Assembly: GCF_000350225.1 (NCBI RefSeq)
Contig: NW_005178587.1
Span: 186,001 to 250,000 of the forward strand
From: Chondrus crispus
Taxonomy: Eukaryota; Rhodophyta; Florideophyceae; Gigartinales; Gigartinaceae
Direction of reading: 5' to 3'
DNA: 64,000 bases
A program made the position numbers and the translations under genes. Positions 1-10,300 of the stretch are shown one piece after another. A model generated the notes under the pieces. It saw only the letters and a list, made by a program, of their open reading frames with translations. It had not been told where the DNA came from and ran no database searches. Positions within the stretch are counted from its first letter, which is position 1. Each line of letters begins with the position of its first letter.

Positions 1-183
1 TCCACGGGGTATGAGGTCAATTGTCGCCACGGTATGACCAAACGTGGGACCGGACGGGAAGCTCAAACTCCTCCCCCCGCGCGAGGGGCAATATTGAGTC
101 TTCGATGGCTACAAGGCGTCGACAAGGCTTAAAGAGGAGGAAAGAGGCACGCCCGAACGCGCTCCCCGACTTCGACTTGACGA

Positions 184-2060
184 TCAAAGCCGGAAGGGAG
201 CGCGCCAGAGCCGACGATAAGAACGTCGATGAAGAATGGCGCGTGGCAGCGACGACGCATGCCCGCGCCAGGAGGAGGCTTCCACAAGCACGACAGTAGA
301 AGAGAAAGAGATGCCCTTCTGGCTTTTACTGTGGACGAGTTGGACCTCTCCGACACTGGACCACGACGGATCTATGAGTTCAACGGCTCGTGCCGTTAGA
401 AGGCCCGCAGAGGCGGGTCTGAAAGTGCTCAGGGGGCAATACCCAGGGTGCCGAGGGGTCTCAGAACCCTGCTCCCCGAACGAAGGCACGGAACCCGGTC
501 CAGGCTGGGCGTAGTGATGTGCTGGCCCCGTATAAGGCACGCGGCCTCCTCCGGCGGAGGGTCCGTACCCGAAGTACTCGTAGGGGTCTCGCCTCCCCGT
601 GTCCGGCTGCGCATTGGAGGCAGGAGTCGCGGGTGCAGGCAACCCACGAAGGGCATCCTGCTCCCCTCCGTAACGATCGCGCTCGCTACCCGCCCGTTCG
701 AGGAGGCTTCCCTGCTTACGAAGGGACTCGCGTAGCTCCGTTAACTCAGTCTGAACGCGACTCAACTCCGACGAGCCGGACGCCCGATCCGCTTCGATCC
801 AACGCGCTTCCTCGCTTCGAGCTAAATACCAGCTCGCGAGCGTGCTACGTAAGCGCTCCACTTGCCACGAATGATCGCCCGCGTCGCCGACGGCGCGGAT
901 TAATATGGGAATGCCCCGAATGTCGCTCCGTTCCAGCTTCATGCGGCGAACAGCAGTGGCGTCCGTTGGAGCGTCAGGGTCGCGTTGAGAGGAGGCACAG
1001 GGGGAACGGGAGGACTGCCCGGGGAGCTAAGGCCGCCCATGAAGGCCGATACCTCGCGGGACGGGCTCGCCCCAGCCAGTACACGGGATGCAGGCTCGCT
1101 GTCTAAGTCACGATAGCGTTTCTTTCGCGATAATCGCGAGGCGGAGCCGACTCCGCTCCCGCCCCCGGAGCGCCGAGGAGAAGGCGCCACGACCGTCGGC
1201 CGTGCTACGAAGGCGTCGGAACGGTAGTTGTACACTAAGAAGGAGGACTGTATGCCGGTCGTGAAGTCCGTTCAGTGACGAAGGTGGCAATCTCCGACGT
1301 CACATGCCCGGTGCATCAGCTCGAGAGCAAAAGCATAAGTCCAGGGTACGTGGATGGAACTCCGCTCGAGCGGATGTAGGGGTACATTGGGGAGATCCAA
1401 GGTCACTCGCCCCAAGTGGGCTATTACGCCGGTCGGTTGCATGAACACCCGCCCATGAATTGAGACTTCGTTCATGAAGGCATTACCGACCGCCCACGCC
1501 CATTCCCTTTCGACGTTGTACATCAGATTGAGATGTGAGGGATGCCTGGGGTCAGTACAAGCAGCTCCGAAGTGCTATAAGGCGTTGGGAAGTAGGGGAT
1601 GCACCCCCAACGAAGGGAGTGCATCCCTCAACGCGTCAGGGAGGGACGGGAAATCGAGTGGCGATAGGCCGTCGGCAAACACAGCCGACCGGAAGACACG
1701 CCCGTCCGCCTCCCCAGAATGCCGATAAGCTGCCCAATCGTGGGGGGCAATGAAGACGTGGTGTGGCCTCATGAGTGAGCAGGCCGACTTCTGCAGGGCC
1801 ACGCGGGCCTTCGAATAGGCAAACGGACGGGGGCTCACGTACAGCCCCGCGACAGAAGGCAGGACGAACTCCCACGGGCTCGTTGGATCGTGGTGAACGA
1901 GATAGTCCGCCATTCGGTCCACATATTCGACTTCGGGCAAGCTGTAAGCGAAAGTGCGATCACCCAAGATAGCAGCAGGGATCTGGTATGGGGCGGCGCC
2001 GCCCTGCGCGAGAAGGCGTCCCAACACAAGAGTGGCTTCCTCTCCCCGCCCCCGCCTCAT
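184..2060 (-). other. antisense reading frames inside element A1's 3' region
   Basis: Several minus-strand frames (about 1575-2060, 1272-1523, 939-1235 and 184-942) look more protein-like than the plus strand. The first is a mixed globular-looking segment. The last begins with a short charged, coiled-coil-like stretch (near 700-800) and ends in a Pro/Tyr/Gly-rich region (near 440-600). I recognise no family. Some plant gypsy elements of the Tat lineage carry antisense frames between pol and the 3' LTR, which is one possible explanation. Chance open frames in GC-rich DNA are the alternative. These are parts of a broken element. Confidence 0.3.
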
Positions 2061-2900
2061 ATACAGTCCGTACGCGTAATAAGTCTGGACGTAGGGACCT
2101 CGGCATCAGCAGTTCAGCAACAGTGACCCTCCAGCGGGCATGACGGCACCAGGGAAAGCAGAGGCAGTCGAGAGGGAGCGGGATCGAGCTCTCGAATGGG
2201 ACCCCGAACCACTCGGAGACCGCGTCCCCTCCGTCCATGCCAGACCGTACTGTGCGAAGGGGCCGGGGCGGCTGCGCTCCTGCCGATACCGAAGGCAGCA
2301 AGTCGGCTTGCCGCAGCGCCGGGCTGTCTAAGGGAGGAGATCCAGGGGTCATGCGACCGCCCGATGTCGGGACGAGCTCGACGGATGACGACGACGCGCG
2401 TGAACAACGACCCCTCTGAAAGGGCTGAGGGGTAGACTACGGACGCGCGATCGCGCGGGAACGACCCGGGACGTCCCCTTCGGGGGGACAAAGCCCGGGA
2501 GGGTCGGCAAGGGAGGATCGACCGCACCCGAGGGAGTCACGGAGGGCGAGGAATGAGGAGCCACCGACCTTCTCGGGCCAAAGAGGACAGTGATGGGAGT
2601 GGAGGACGGACTCGCGAGAGAGGACGACTTGCTTGCGTCGAACTCGAGATTCCCTGACGACAGTGGAACGGCCACAGTAGCAGGAGGCGTGAAGCGAGAA
2701 CTCGGCGGCGAGGATCGGGAACCCCCAACCAGCGGGACGACGAGGGGTGGACAAAGGGGCGGGAGGTGCAAGGGAAACGCGACCACGCAAACACCGGGGA
2801 ACGGGAAGACACGTGACGAACGGAGTGGGACGAATGGAACATCGGCCAAGTCAAGATCAACGTGAGAAACGTCCGACACGGACTCTCCCTACAAGCACCA

Positions 2901-2935
2901 GTGAACGCGGACGTTCACTCTTGAGGGGGGGGCCG
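2901..2935 (+). other. perfect palindrome plus polypurine tract before the 3' LTR of A1
   Basis: GTGAACGCGGACGTTCAC (2901-2918) is a perfect 7-bp stem with a 4-nt loop, followed by a G-rich polypurine tract (about 2923-2932) that abuts the LTR. In LTR elements the tract at this place primes plus-strand synthesis. The same palindrome and tract occur at the matching place of the minus-strand element (53982-54016), and again inside that element near 57843-57874. Confidence 0.75.
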
Positions 2936-3553
2936 TGTAGTATAACCCCCCCTGGGGCTTTAAATTAGATTAGATCAAGAACTATATCAGCTACTGTAGA
3001 GCTCGACGCTCTACAGTAATACCACGCTGGCCACGTGTACCCCCCGGGTACAGGGCGCACGCGCACACACGTGTACTGTCAGCTGCGATTGCTGACAGTA
3101 TTACAGTGCAGGCCGACCTGCACTACTGTAGTGTTATGATATAATACTTCGTATATTAAATATGGGTCGGATGGGCGGCGGTGTAAGGGGACAAGCACCG
3201 ACTTGTCCTCAACCGACGGCCAAGGTCAGTCCGCCCAGCTTATTCTAACTACGCGCCTTCGCCTTCGCGCGCGTTAAGAGGAAGGGAACAGGTAGGGGAC
3301 ACACGCGTGCGCGAGCCAGCCTAGATCCGCCTCCGCCCGTCAGCGCTGGTACGTTACCCAGCGCTGCTCCGGGGCGTCGAGGCGTAGATCGGCCCGCGCG
3401 TACGTTCGTCCCCGACCTTCCCGCTCTACCACACCGCTACCAGGGTCCGCTTCCCTGCCTCGTTAGCTGGTGCTTCACCCGTCTTCCCGTTCGAACGGGG
3501 TCTACGTCGGACTGCGCATACACCCTCAGTCGTCTGGGGATGTTTATGGTACA
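2936..3553 (+). repeat. 3' LTR of family A element A1
   Basis: It begins TGTAGTATAACCCC and ends GTTTATGGTACA, giving TG...CA ends with short inverted termini. The block aligns along its length with the LTRs at 5831-6498, 41370-42053, 53280-53981 and 63681 onwards. It contains a TATATTAAATATGG box and a run of hairpins such as TACTGTAGAGC...GCTCTACAGTA. The right flank is copia sequence, so the element inserted into a copia copy. The 5-bp duplication expected from GATAG at 3554-3558 cannot be checked because the left end is outside the window. Confidence 0.85.
3152..3165 (+). promoter_or_regulatory. TATA-like box in the A1 LTR
   Basis: TATATTAAATATGG is kept nearly unchanged in every family A LTR here (41654-41667 in A3; minus strand in the other copies), although the surrounding sequence diverges. 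It is the likely core promoter of the element. Function is inferred from position and conservation. Confidence 0.5.
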
Positions 3554-4903
3554 GATAGCCCTCAATGTAGATACCTCCATCAAGTGGCAAGAGTACTTGT
3601 CGGACTCCAACAATGCCAGAGGTACCAGAGGCGGAACGAACTTCTTCGTCGAACTTTTTGTAACTGTGAAAGGCTTTCTTCGAATTGGAGAAGTTGTGCG
3701 TAGTTCCGGAGTGAATGAGGGCGTCATTTGACATGTTATTACTAACTAACGCAATAGAGCTTCGGAATTTCATTCTGGCCATGAAACTCTAGAAACGGTC
3801 GAGTTGTTTGGGATCACTTGAACGTTGAGGAGGGAAGCCAAAATGTTAAAGGTTGGCTTGCGGTTGCTGTTGTTCAGTTCCAAATTCCCGTTTTCCGGAG
3901 CCGTTGTTCCAGTTATGTTCATGTCACAGGTTCGTGGGGTAGTGGGATGCAGGGCCATGGCCAAGAACTTGTGTACCGTGCTAGTGTCTGTATTGACCAA
4001 ACCCACGGCCGTGACTACCACCTCGATACCTTCCGCCACCAAAGCCTCCACGTCCACGTCCTCGATGACCACCACGATTGGCCCTGTGCCAGCAATCAGC
4101 AGCGTAGTGTCCGTTTTTACAGAAACATAACAAGCGTCGTTGCCCTTTTATCTGTGCTTGGAAATACGTCCGCCACGAGAGGAACGTCAACTCAAACCCG
4201 TATTAGCAATGGAAGCGTTCGGATTGGAAGTTTTAACACTTTGATGGCAGGAAATTGCAGCATGCATGGTTTGGATCAGCTTGTCAAATTGCAGCTCTTG
4301 CACTTGAGCGATCATTGCAAAGCCACTGAACGATTCAGGGATTGTACGTAAGAGCTTAGACGACTTGTCATTCTTGCTGAGCTCTTCAATTTTGGTACCT
4401 AGGTTGTTGAGAAGTGCAGTAAATTTATTGACATGATCGTCCCAACTGGGGCCCTCCTTCCAACGAAGTTCATCCATATCTTGACGAAGATTAAGAATTG
4501 TTTGTGCATTTGAGGCGGTGTAAATAGTTTCATGCTCGTCCCAAAGCTGCTTCGCTGAGATAGAATCATCATCAATGAGATGACGAACTTTAGCTAATGG
4601 AGAGTCACCAAGAGAAAGGACGATGATACTCTTAGATCTAATGACCAATTCAAACCATTTGTTGTGGGTGGATGGACTATTACTCGACGGTTCGCTGTCA
4701 AATCCGATAAGCTCGGCGTCATAGCGACGAATATAGGCATACACGCGACGCTTCCAGAGAACATAGTCATCGGATTTCTCAAGGCGAAGAATTTCCCCCT
4801 GAATTCGTTCTCGTGTTATGACATGATGGAGTGCAGGAGCAGGAACAAAGAATAGGACGTTAGGGAATGTTTTGATGTGCTTTTTGGTGTGCGATGCTAC
4901 CAT
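3554..4903 (-). mobile_element. Ty1/copia fragment: gag and start of protease
   Basis: Read on the minus strand from 4903, this is a copia-type Gag of the UBN2 / retrotran_gag_2 kind. Recognisable segments include LWDEHETIYTASNAQTIL and DDHVNKFTALLNNLGT. A zinc-knuckle-like Cys/His segment and Gly/Arg-rich tail follow near 4000-4130, and the start of a copia protease (HSGTTHNFSNSKK) lies near 3680-3720. The copy is cut off at 3553 by the family A LTR. It is an old, broken fossil with several breaks; the pol part is not in the window. Confidence 0.75.
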
Positions 4904-5100
4904 AAAAATAACGATGGCGTTCTTCCTTCGCCTTTATTGGAAAGCGACCTCCGCGTCCCCATTTTATAGCCTCGCTGCTACCGCGCACTCACTGCGCTCC
5001 CTGTGATTGAGTGTTGCTCCGGGCGACTGCGCTCCCTGAACCTCGGAGCTCACATATCTCACCGCCGCCGTTATTACAGTGGCTTACAGACAACGGATTC
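4904..5100 (-). repeat. probable 5' LTR/leader of the copia fragment
   Basis: Upstream of the gag start, on the minus strand, there is a CTATAAAATGG box (about 4960-4970) and a CAATAAAG signal (about 4934-4941), which is the order expected in an LTR (promoter, then polyadenylation signal). I could not fix the outer end, and no second LTR copy is visible to define it, so the borders are approximate. Confidence 0.4.
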
Positions 5101-5830
5101 AACACTGAATACATTGACCAGATTTATATTTAAGTTTCTGTCATATCTGGGCCATTGGAGATCATCTCATGTGGCCTTCCACAGTGTAGTGGTCTGAAAG
5201 GAGCCTAAAAAGGAATATTTTCATTAAAAATGTTGATTTGTTTTTGATCAAGGGGGTTTGACGTTGTTCAAAACTTAGGGCTCCCTCCTGTACTGTAGTC
5301 GTCTTGAACGACGGATTTCGATGCAATGACACAAAATATTGCAAAATTTAAAAGAAAAGGGGGCACAATAAAGGGTTAACCGGCAAGACCGGGCGAATGA
5401 AGGGAATCGCGCCTTTTATTGTCGTGGCTTTTGTTTTCGTTCTTTCTTATCCTGGCAGCTAGTCTGCCGCGACCCCCTCTGTATTATAGTACTCCCGCCC
5501 TCCTTGAATCTCTCTCCATATTATGTTTTGCTCTATCACAAAATCCATGTAGGAAAGGATTCATTCTTCTTTGACATCTGAATCCAATAAATGCTACGGT
5601 TTCGTGCATTTCAGTAATTTTGTGGAGATGCATTTATTTACTACAGTAAAAACTCACCGTCAAATGCTATTTTCCGACACAAATGCCCAAGCTCCTGGAG
5701 TACAGCATCATACGTCTCCCTTGAGTCCATTAAGCTCCCATTTGTCCTTTTTCGCAGATATTGCAGGTGTCAACAGATAGCGAGCGACATCCAATATTGG
5801 GCACCCGAAAACGCAAATTAACCACATTAC
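5101..5830. other. stretch without a recognisable gene
   Basis: AT-rich sequence with only short frames. It may include the outer part of the copia LTR. I see no motif, RNA gene or clear repeat in it. The last five bases (ATTAC) are one half of the target duplication of the neighbouring solo LTR. Confidence 0.4.
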
Positions 5831-6498
5831 TGTAGCATAAACACCCCTAGCGATAGGGGTGTATGCACAGTTCGACCGAGACCCCGTCCGATCGGGAAGA
5901 AGGGGGTGAAGCGGGACACCAGCTAACGGCACCGGGCAACGGGCCCGGATAGCGTGGTAGAGCGGGAACGGGGAGGACGCCGGTACGCGCGAGCGGTTCG
6001 ACGCCTCGACGCCCCGGCGCGGTACTGTGTAACGATCCAGTACCGACGGGCGGAGGCGGAGCCGGCTCGTGGGCGTACCGCACGCGTCCTCAACCCGCGC
6101 TCAGTGCCGCTCTAAGGTAGTTAGCGAGCGCTACCTTAGAATAGGCGAGAAGTCGGACCTTGACGGTGGGTGGGTGAAAGGTCCGTGCTTGTCGCCCTCC
6201 CCCGCCGCCGGTCCGCTCCATATTTAATGTACATAATAACCTATCATAATAGTACAGTACCGATGTACTGTAGCGACGTACTGTAGCGGTCGGTCGACAT
6301 TGTAATACTGTCAGCCATCGGGGCTGACAGTACACGTGTGCGCGCGCTCTTCGCTTCCGCGCGTCCACGTGTACACGTGCGCCCCCTGTACTTGCGGATA
6401 CACGTGGTGGTACTGTAGAGCATCGAGCCCTACAGTAACTGATCTGATTCTGAGTTGATCTAATCTAAAATAAAGCCCCAGGGGGGGGTTATACCACA
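5831..6498 (-). repeat. solo LTR of family A with 5-bp target duplication
   Basis: A complete family A LTR in minus orientation (top strand starts TGTAGCATAAACACCCC and ends GGTTATACCACA). It is flanked on both sides by ATTAC (5826-5830 and 6499-6503), the 5-bp target-site duplication typical of Ty3/gypsy integration. No internal sequence is present, so this is the product of LTR-LTR recombination. It carries the conserved TATA-like box and the hairpin series of the family. Confidence 0.92.
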
Positions 6499-6764
6499 AT
6501 TACTTAAAATGAACTTTGTTGCAAGAGGCATACGTCCGTTGTCACATGTATTGCACAATTGCGCAGTTAATGAATCTTTTTATTCGATTGGTGCAACTGC
6601 GGACACATAGCATTGTCATATGGAAATAGTCGGTCTTTTCAAAAATTCGTTATGCCAATCCAGAAAACAGCTTCACTTGGGTATTTTTGACGTAGTCCTC
6701 CATCACAAATCCTTCCCAACTAATATCGTTCTGGTCTCGTGACCCATCACTAACGAGTCGCGAG

Positions 6765-7950
6765 ATGGCATTGACCGACAACCAGACAACTAGCGCACTG
6801 CAGCTTCTAGCAGATGCAGCTCTGGACAGAGAGCACGAGCTGCAAAATTACAGGTCTCAACCGAACCGTCCCGATTCAGACGACGAAAATGACTCTAAGT
6901 CCCCCCTTTTTGATAATTTTCACAACAATGGGGGCTCAGCAACGGTTCTTCAGATGACAAACTTCGATGCCAAGCAGTTTCATTCAATTTGGGGCCAGTT
7001 TCGGGGACATATCACTGAAAACTGGAACACAAGCCGTGGTAGAAACTCGCAATACAAGGCTAAATACGTCCTTTTTATAACCATGGTACCATGGTTGTAC
7101 TAACATGGCGGAAGGTGGGATTTCCTCGCCAAATTGTTCACCAGCAAAGCACCTTCGTTCGAGGGCCGTATCATGCGCTTTGTTGAAGTTTGCGGAGATC
7201 AAATCTACACCCAATACGTCACTGGGTTCTCGTCACGTCGGGATATGCGGCGTGTCATGGAGAATTGCAGGGCTTTCAAGACCTTTCGGTACGCACGATA
7301 TGCAACCGACGTCACTTTCAAACAAGCGAATAGACCGATGGGAAACATGGCCGCAAGTAAAACATATTATAGCGGCACACAAAAGCTATATGGGTACAAG
7401 GTAGAGGTTTCAGTGGTATCGATTGGAATTGATGTGGGCTGTAGCCAGCACTTTGCAGGTTTCGTTTCGGACATCGACATCTTCCATCAAATGCAGGACT
7501 TTCACAACTCTAAATTACGTAAGGTCGGAAGGGACAATGAAATTGCTAATACTGGAATGTTGGAAGATTCCTACCCTGAGTCATGAGCGGTGCTGGCAGA
7601 CAAAGGTTGCCAGGGCGCTGCGGAATTTTCAATGCAAATTCACCCTCGAAAGAAGCCACATCTGGGTAGTTTTTCTACAGAAGATGAAGCCTTTAATCGC
7701 AAGGTTTCTAGTGACAGAATTATTGTGGAGAACTATTTCGGAAGAATGTCTAGTCTTTGGACTGTGGACCCTATTACGGTCAAAGTTTCGTTGGAGTGAG
7801 AAACATTACGACAAACTATTTAGGACTTGTGCGGGACTGACTAAGGTACACGTGAGATGGAATCCGTTGCGTGCTGAAGATCTCGAGACATTCACGAGAT
7901 ACAAAAATCCTGGAGCTTCGTATAATGTGCCAATACTCAATAACTGTTTC
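6765..7950 (+). pseudogene. Harbinger/IS5-like transposase (DDE_Tnp_4 type), copy 1
   Basis: The N-terminus (ALQLLADAALDREHEL) matches the other two copies here. The catalytic segments are YATDVTF (about 7290; first Asp), GFVSDIDIF (second Asp), LADKGCQGAAEF (7590) and DRIIVENYFGR (Glu, about 7720). One frame runs from 6765 but is interrupted by TAA at 7101-7103 and TGA at 7584-7586. A frame change near 7785 is needed for the C-terminal part (WSEKHYDKLFRTCAGLTKVH). The C-terminus is cut by an LTR at 7951. All three acidic catalytic positions are intact, unlike copies 2 and 3, but the gene cannot make a full protein. Confidence 0.8.
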
Positions 7951-8149
7951 TGTGAATCCTGTGGGTAGACTTGCCTGAATGCAACAGTATGACTACATAT
8001 ACACGCAATCCGCGTGTGTGGTGGGAACAAGACACTACATGTTTTAGAATATAAGGCCAGCTGGTTTTCGATTAGCGAGGGTCGGCAGACGTTTATACGT
8101 ACGAACAAAACGGACAGTACCCTTTCGAGTTGTCCGCGACTCGGGTACA
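7951..8149 (+). repeat. 199-bp copia-type LTR (family E), apparently solo
   Basis: It starts TGTGAATCCTG and ends CTCGGGTACA. It is highly similar over its whole length to 16362-16560, which follows a copia reverse transcriptase. It sits in the 3' end of Harbinger copy 1. I see no 5-bp target duplication (left GTTTC, right GTAAA), so it may be part of a rearranged insertion and not a clean solo LTR. Confidence 0.75.
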
Positions 8150-8214
8150 GTAAAGTATCTGCCGGCCGTCAGCAGATTTTCGACAGAACCCTGTTCCAAG
8201 TGGCGATTTCCACA
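8150..8214. repeat. 65-bp block shared with 20308-20372
   Basis: GTAAAGTATCTGCCGGCC through GGCGATTTCCACA occurs here and at 20308-20372 with a few differences and equal length. It contains a short inverted pair (TCTGCC...GGCAGA in the second copy). Here it directly follows the family E LTR. At 20308 it lies upstream of Harbinger copy 3. It may be a transposon terminus or a copia leader remnant; I cannot decide. Confidence 0.55.
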
Positions 8215-8394
8215 TTCGCGAATTAAAATCTCGTCCTGCGAACAGAAATATCACAACTCTGATCTCCCGTTTTTCTTTGGTTTACCGTTCGCCGTCCTTC
8301 CCTATCTGCGCTACGTCCGCTCCTCACTCGCTGCAGAATTTCCCTTTTTACAGCCCATGCTCTCTGTGTGTGGCTGCTCTATCGGTTACGTACT

Positions 8395-8950
8395 GCCGCC
8401 GCGCCGCCCTCCTGCCGCTGCCGCCGTATTGCTGCCGCTCCGCCATCGCACTGCCGCCGCCATACTGCCGCCAGACCGCCCTCGCCCTGGCGCCACCGTA
8501 CTTCTACCGCATAGCCATCGCACAGCCACCGTATTGCCGCCGCGCCGCATTCGCACCTCCGCCGCTGTATTGTCACCGCCGTGTCGTCGCCCTACTGCTT
8601 TTCCGAAACATCTGCGCTGCCGCTGTGCCGCCGCCTCCCTGTTGTGCTTGCCGCCACGCCGCCGCTGGCACACCGACACCTCAAGGCCGCCGTACCCACA
8701 CTGGGCCATCATCTCCCGGCCGCGACACCGCCGAGTAAAGGCTGCCGTGCTGCCACACTGCACCCTCGGCCCCGCCACTCCGCTTGCCTCGGCCCCGCCG
8801 CCAGCACACCATCACTCTGAAGCCGCCGCTGAGGCACCGCCGATCAGTAGTCGATCTACTGCTCGCTGTAGCCTGGCAGGCTCAACGCCCCAGACTGCCG
8901 CTGTGCTGCCGCCGCTTCGAAAAAATCACCGCCACCGCACGGCTGAAGCA
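8395..8950. repeat. degenerate GCC-rich tandem repeat
   Basis: The top strand is built from variants of CCGCCGTACTGCCGCC-like units spaced irregularly for over 500 bp. It opens long frames of Pro/His/Arg/Ala on several frames and both strands, none with family features. I read it as low-complexity repeat DNA. Confidence 0.6.
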
Positions 8951-9386
8951 CACTTGTGGTTTTGTTGAAGCGCGCCACCGACGCCGCTCTTGCGCACCCA
9001 TATCCAGTGCCGTTTGTGCATTGAGTTTCGCGGAAGCACCTGCGCGTGTGAGTGATATACGGGCGGCCTGAAGAGTAGCTGACGGCCAGGTGGATAAATC
9101 CTAATACCAACGACAAGATTAGTAGACGATTCCCGACCCGGAGAGCAGTCGCAAGGGAGGCAATTTGAAACAAGAGAGAGGAAGCGACAGTGGGTCCCCA
9201 CCGGTTCACTGCTTCAACAGTGGGCGGATAACGGTGTTGGTCGAAAGGCCTGGTGATCACACGGCGACCGAACTGGACGGGGTGTTCTACCGACGGGGAA
9301 AGGTTTCAGAAACTAATCAAGTCGCGGTGCGCGAGATTCCTGCAAGGGAGTAGACAGACTACAAAGCCAGTGTATCGGCTGCTGTG
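8951..9386. other. stretch without a recognisable gene
   Basis: A 62-codon plus-strand frame ends at 9353 (VFYRRGKVSETNQVAVREI), close to the start of the LTR at 9387. It could be the decayed 3' end of an element, but I recognise no domain. Nothing else stands out. Confidence 0.3.
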
Positions 9387-10221
9387 TGTAGTATAACGAC
9401 GGACGTGCACGCGGGGAGAATTTTGACCGTGCGGCCTTGTACGGTGGACACGTGGGCGGGTGTGCCCACTTGTAGGGAGCGCGCGCGTGTACCGACCGGT
9501 CGTGGCGTGGCGCACTTGTACAGTAGCACACGTGTCGTCCATGCGGTAGTCTACGCATATTACGTGTGCGAGTTAGCACACGTGTCGTCCGTGCGGTAGT
9601 CAGCAAGCATCACGTGTTTACAGTAGTGCACACGTGTAGTAGCAGCGTCCGTGCGGTGGTAGTAATTATGGCGCTGGCTTTTTAATTGTGTACAGTACCC
9701 GACACGCACTAGGCCGCAGGTACTGTACTACTGTACTGGGACAAGTGTTCGAGGCGTCCCTCTGAGGGGTTAAGACCTGGCACCCGTCCCCACCAGTAAA
9801 CTGGGGCAAGCTCGCTCCCGTCCCTTTCGCGCCTACATACGTCCGTATCGGTTGCCTATCGCGCGCGCTGGCTTCTAACCTGTTACCCGTCGCTCCCGTG
9901 CACGCACAACGGGGCGACTGCGCGTAACCGGCCAGTCAGCCACTCCCTTTTCGCGAGCCCGTCCGATCGGTTCAATTAGCGCGTCGCGTCTGCGCCGCGT
10001 GTTCCCTCGCTCTAGCCTCCGCCTCTCACCCAACCCAAGGCGGAGAGGAGTTATCCCACACTGTGGACCTCCTCCCGTAAGGATCGTCGCGCCCGCTCTT
10101 TGAACGCTGGAGTGGGTAGACAGCCGAAGCCGTTTTCGACCCGGACGGTCTCCGGGTGCCGAAGGTCAGACCTTCCCGTCGTGGGACGGTATCCCTTTAA
10201 GGACTCCCCCTGTGTACAACA
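9387..10221 (+). repeat. LTR-like block, family C (about 835 bp)
   Basis: It starts TGTAGTATAAC and ends CTGTGTACAACA. An inner stretch (about 9740-9810) is related to the LTR at 40246-40864 read on the minus strand. The copia gag frame starts 80 bp after its end, in the place of a 5' LTR and leader. However, the repeat following that copia element's reverse transcriptase (16362-16560) is unrelated. No target duplication was found. It may be a 5' LTR or a separate insertion. Confidence 0.5.
9524..9660. repeat. short imperfect tandem repeat in the family C LTR
   Basis: AGCACACGTGTCGTCC followed by TGCGGTAGTC occurs near 9524 and 9575, with a looser third copy near 9628-9660. The spacing is about 52 bp. 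These may be enhancer-like repeats within the LTR; function is not known. Confidence 0.55.
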
Positions 10222-10300
10222 GGGCGCCAAGGGTCGGAATACACTTTCAAGTTAAAAAGCTACCAAGTAATCAACGCCCCGCACGGGCTCGACATTTCAA

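Larger units (their letters stand above)
1..2935 (+). mobile_element. 3' internal region of a family A gypsy-type LTR element (A1)
   Basis: This stretch lies directly left of a 3' LTR and is joined to it by a polypurine tract, so it is the 3' internal part of a plus-strand element whose 5' part lies outside the window. No reverse transcriptase, RNase H or integrase motif is visible here. The plus strand is purine-rich and low in complexity. The better-looking reading frames run on the opposite strand (separate entry). Assignment to the gypsy-type family rests on the LTR, which matches that of the element at 53280-64000, where a clear Ty3/gypsy pol is present. It is a partial, broken copy. Confidence 0.6.

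Noticed and set aside
5950-6020. A real tRNA gene in the LTR
   Set aside because: A/B-box-like words are present but no cloverleaf can be drawn; the A-box is short and no acceptor stem pairs. Kept only as a low-interest promoter observation.
8357-8968. 203-codon plus-strand frame
   Set aside because: Open only because the GCC-rich repeat lacks stop codons; no domain.
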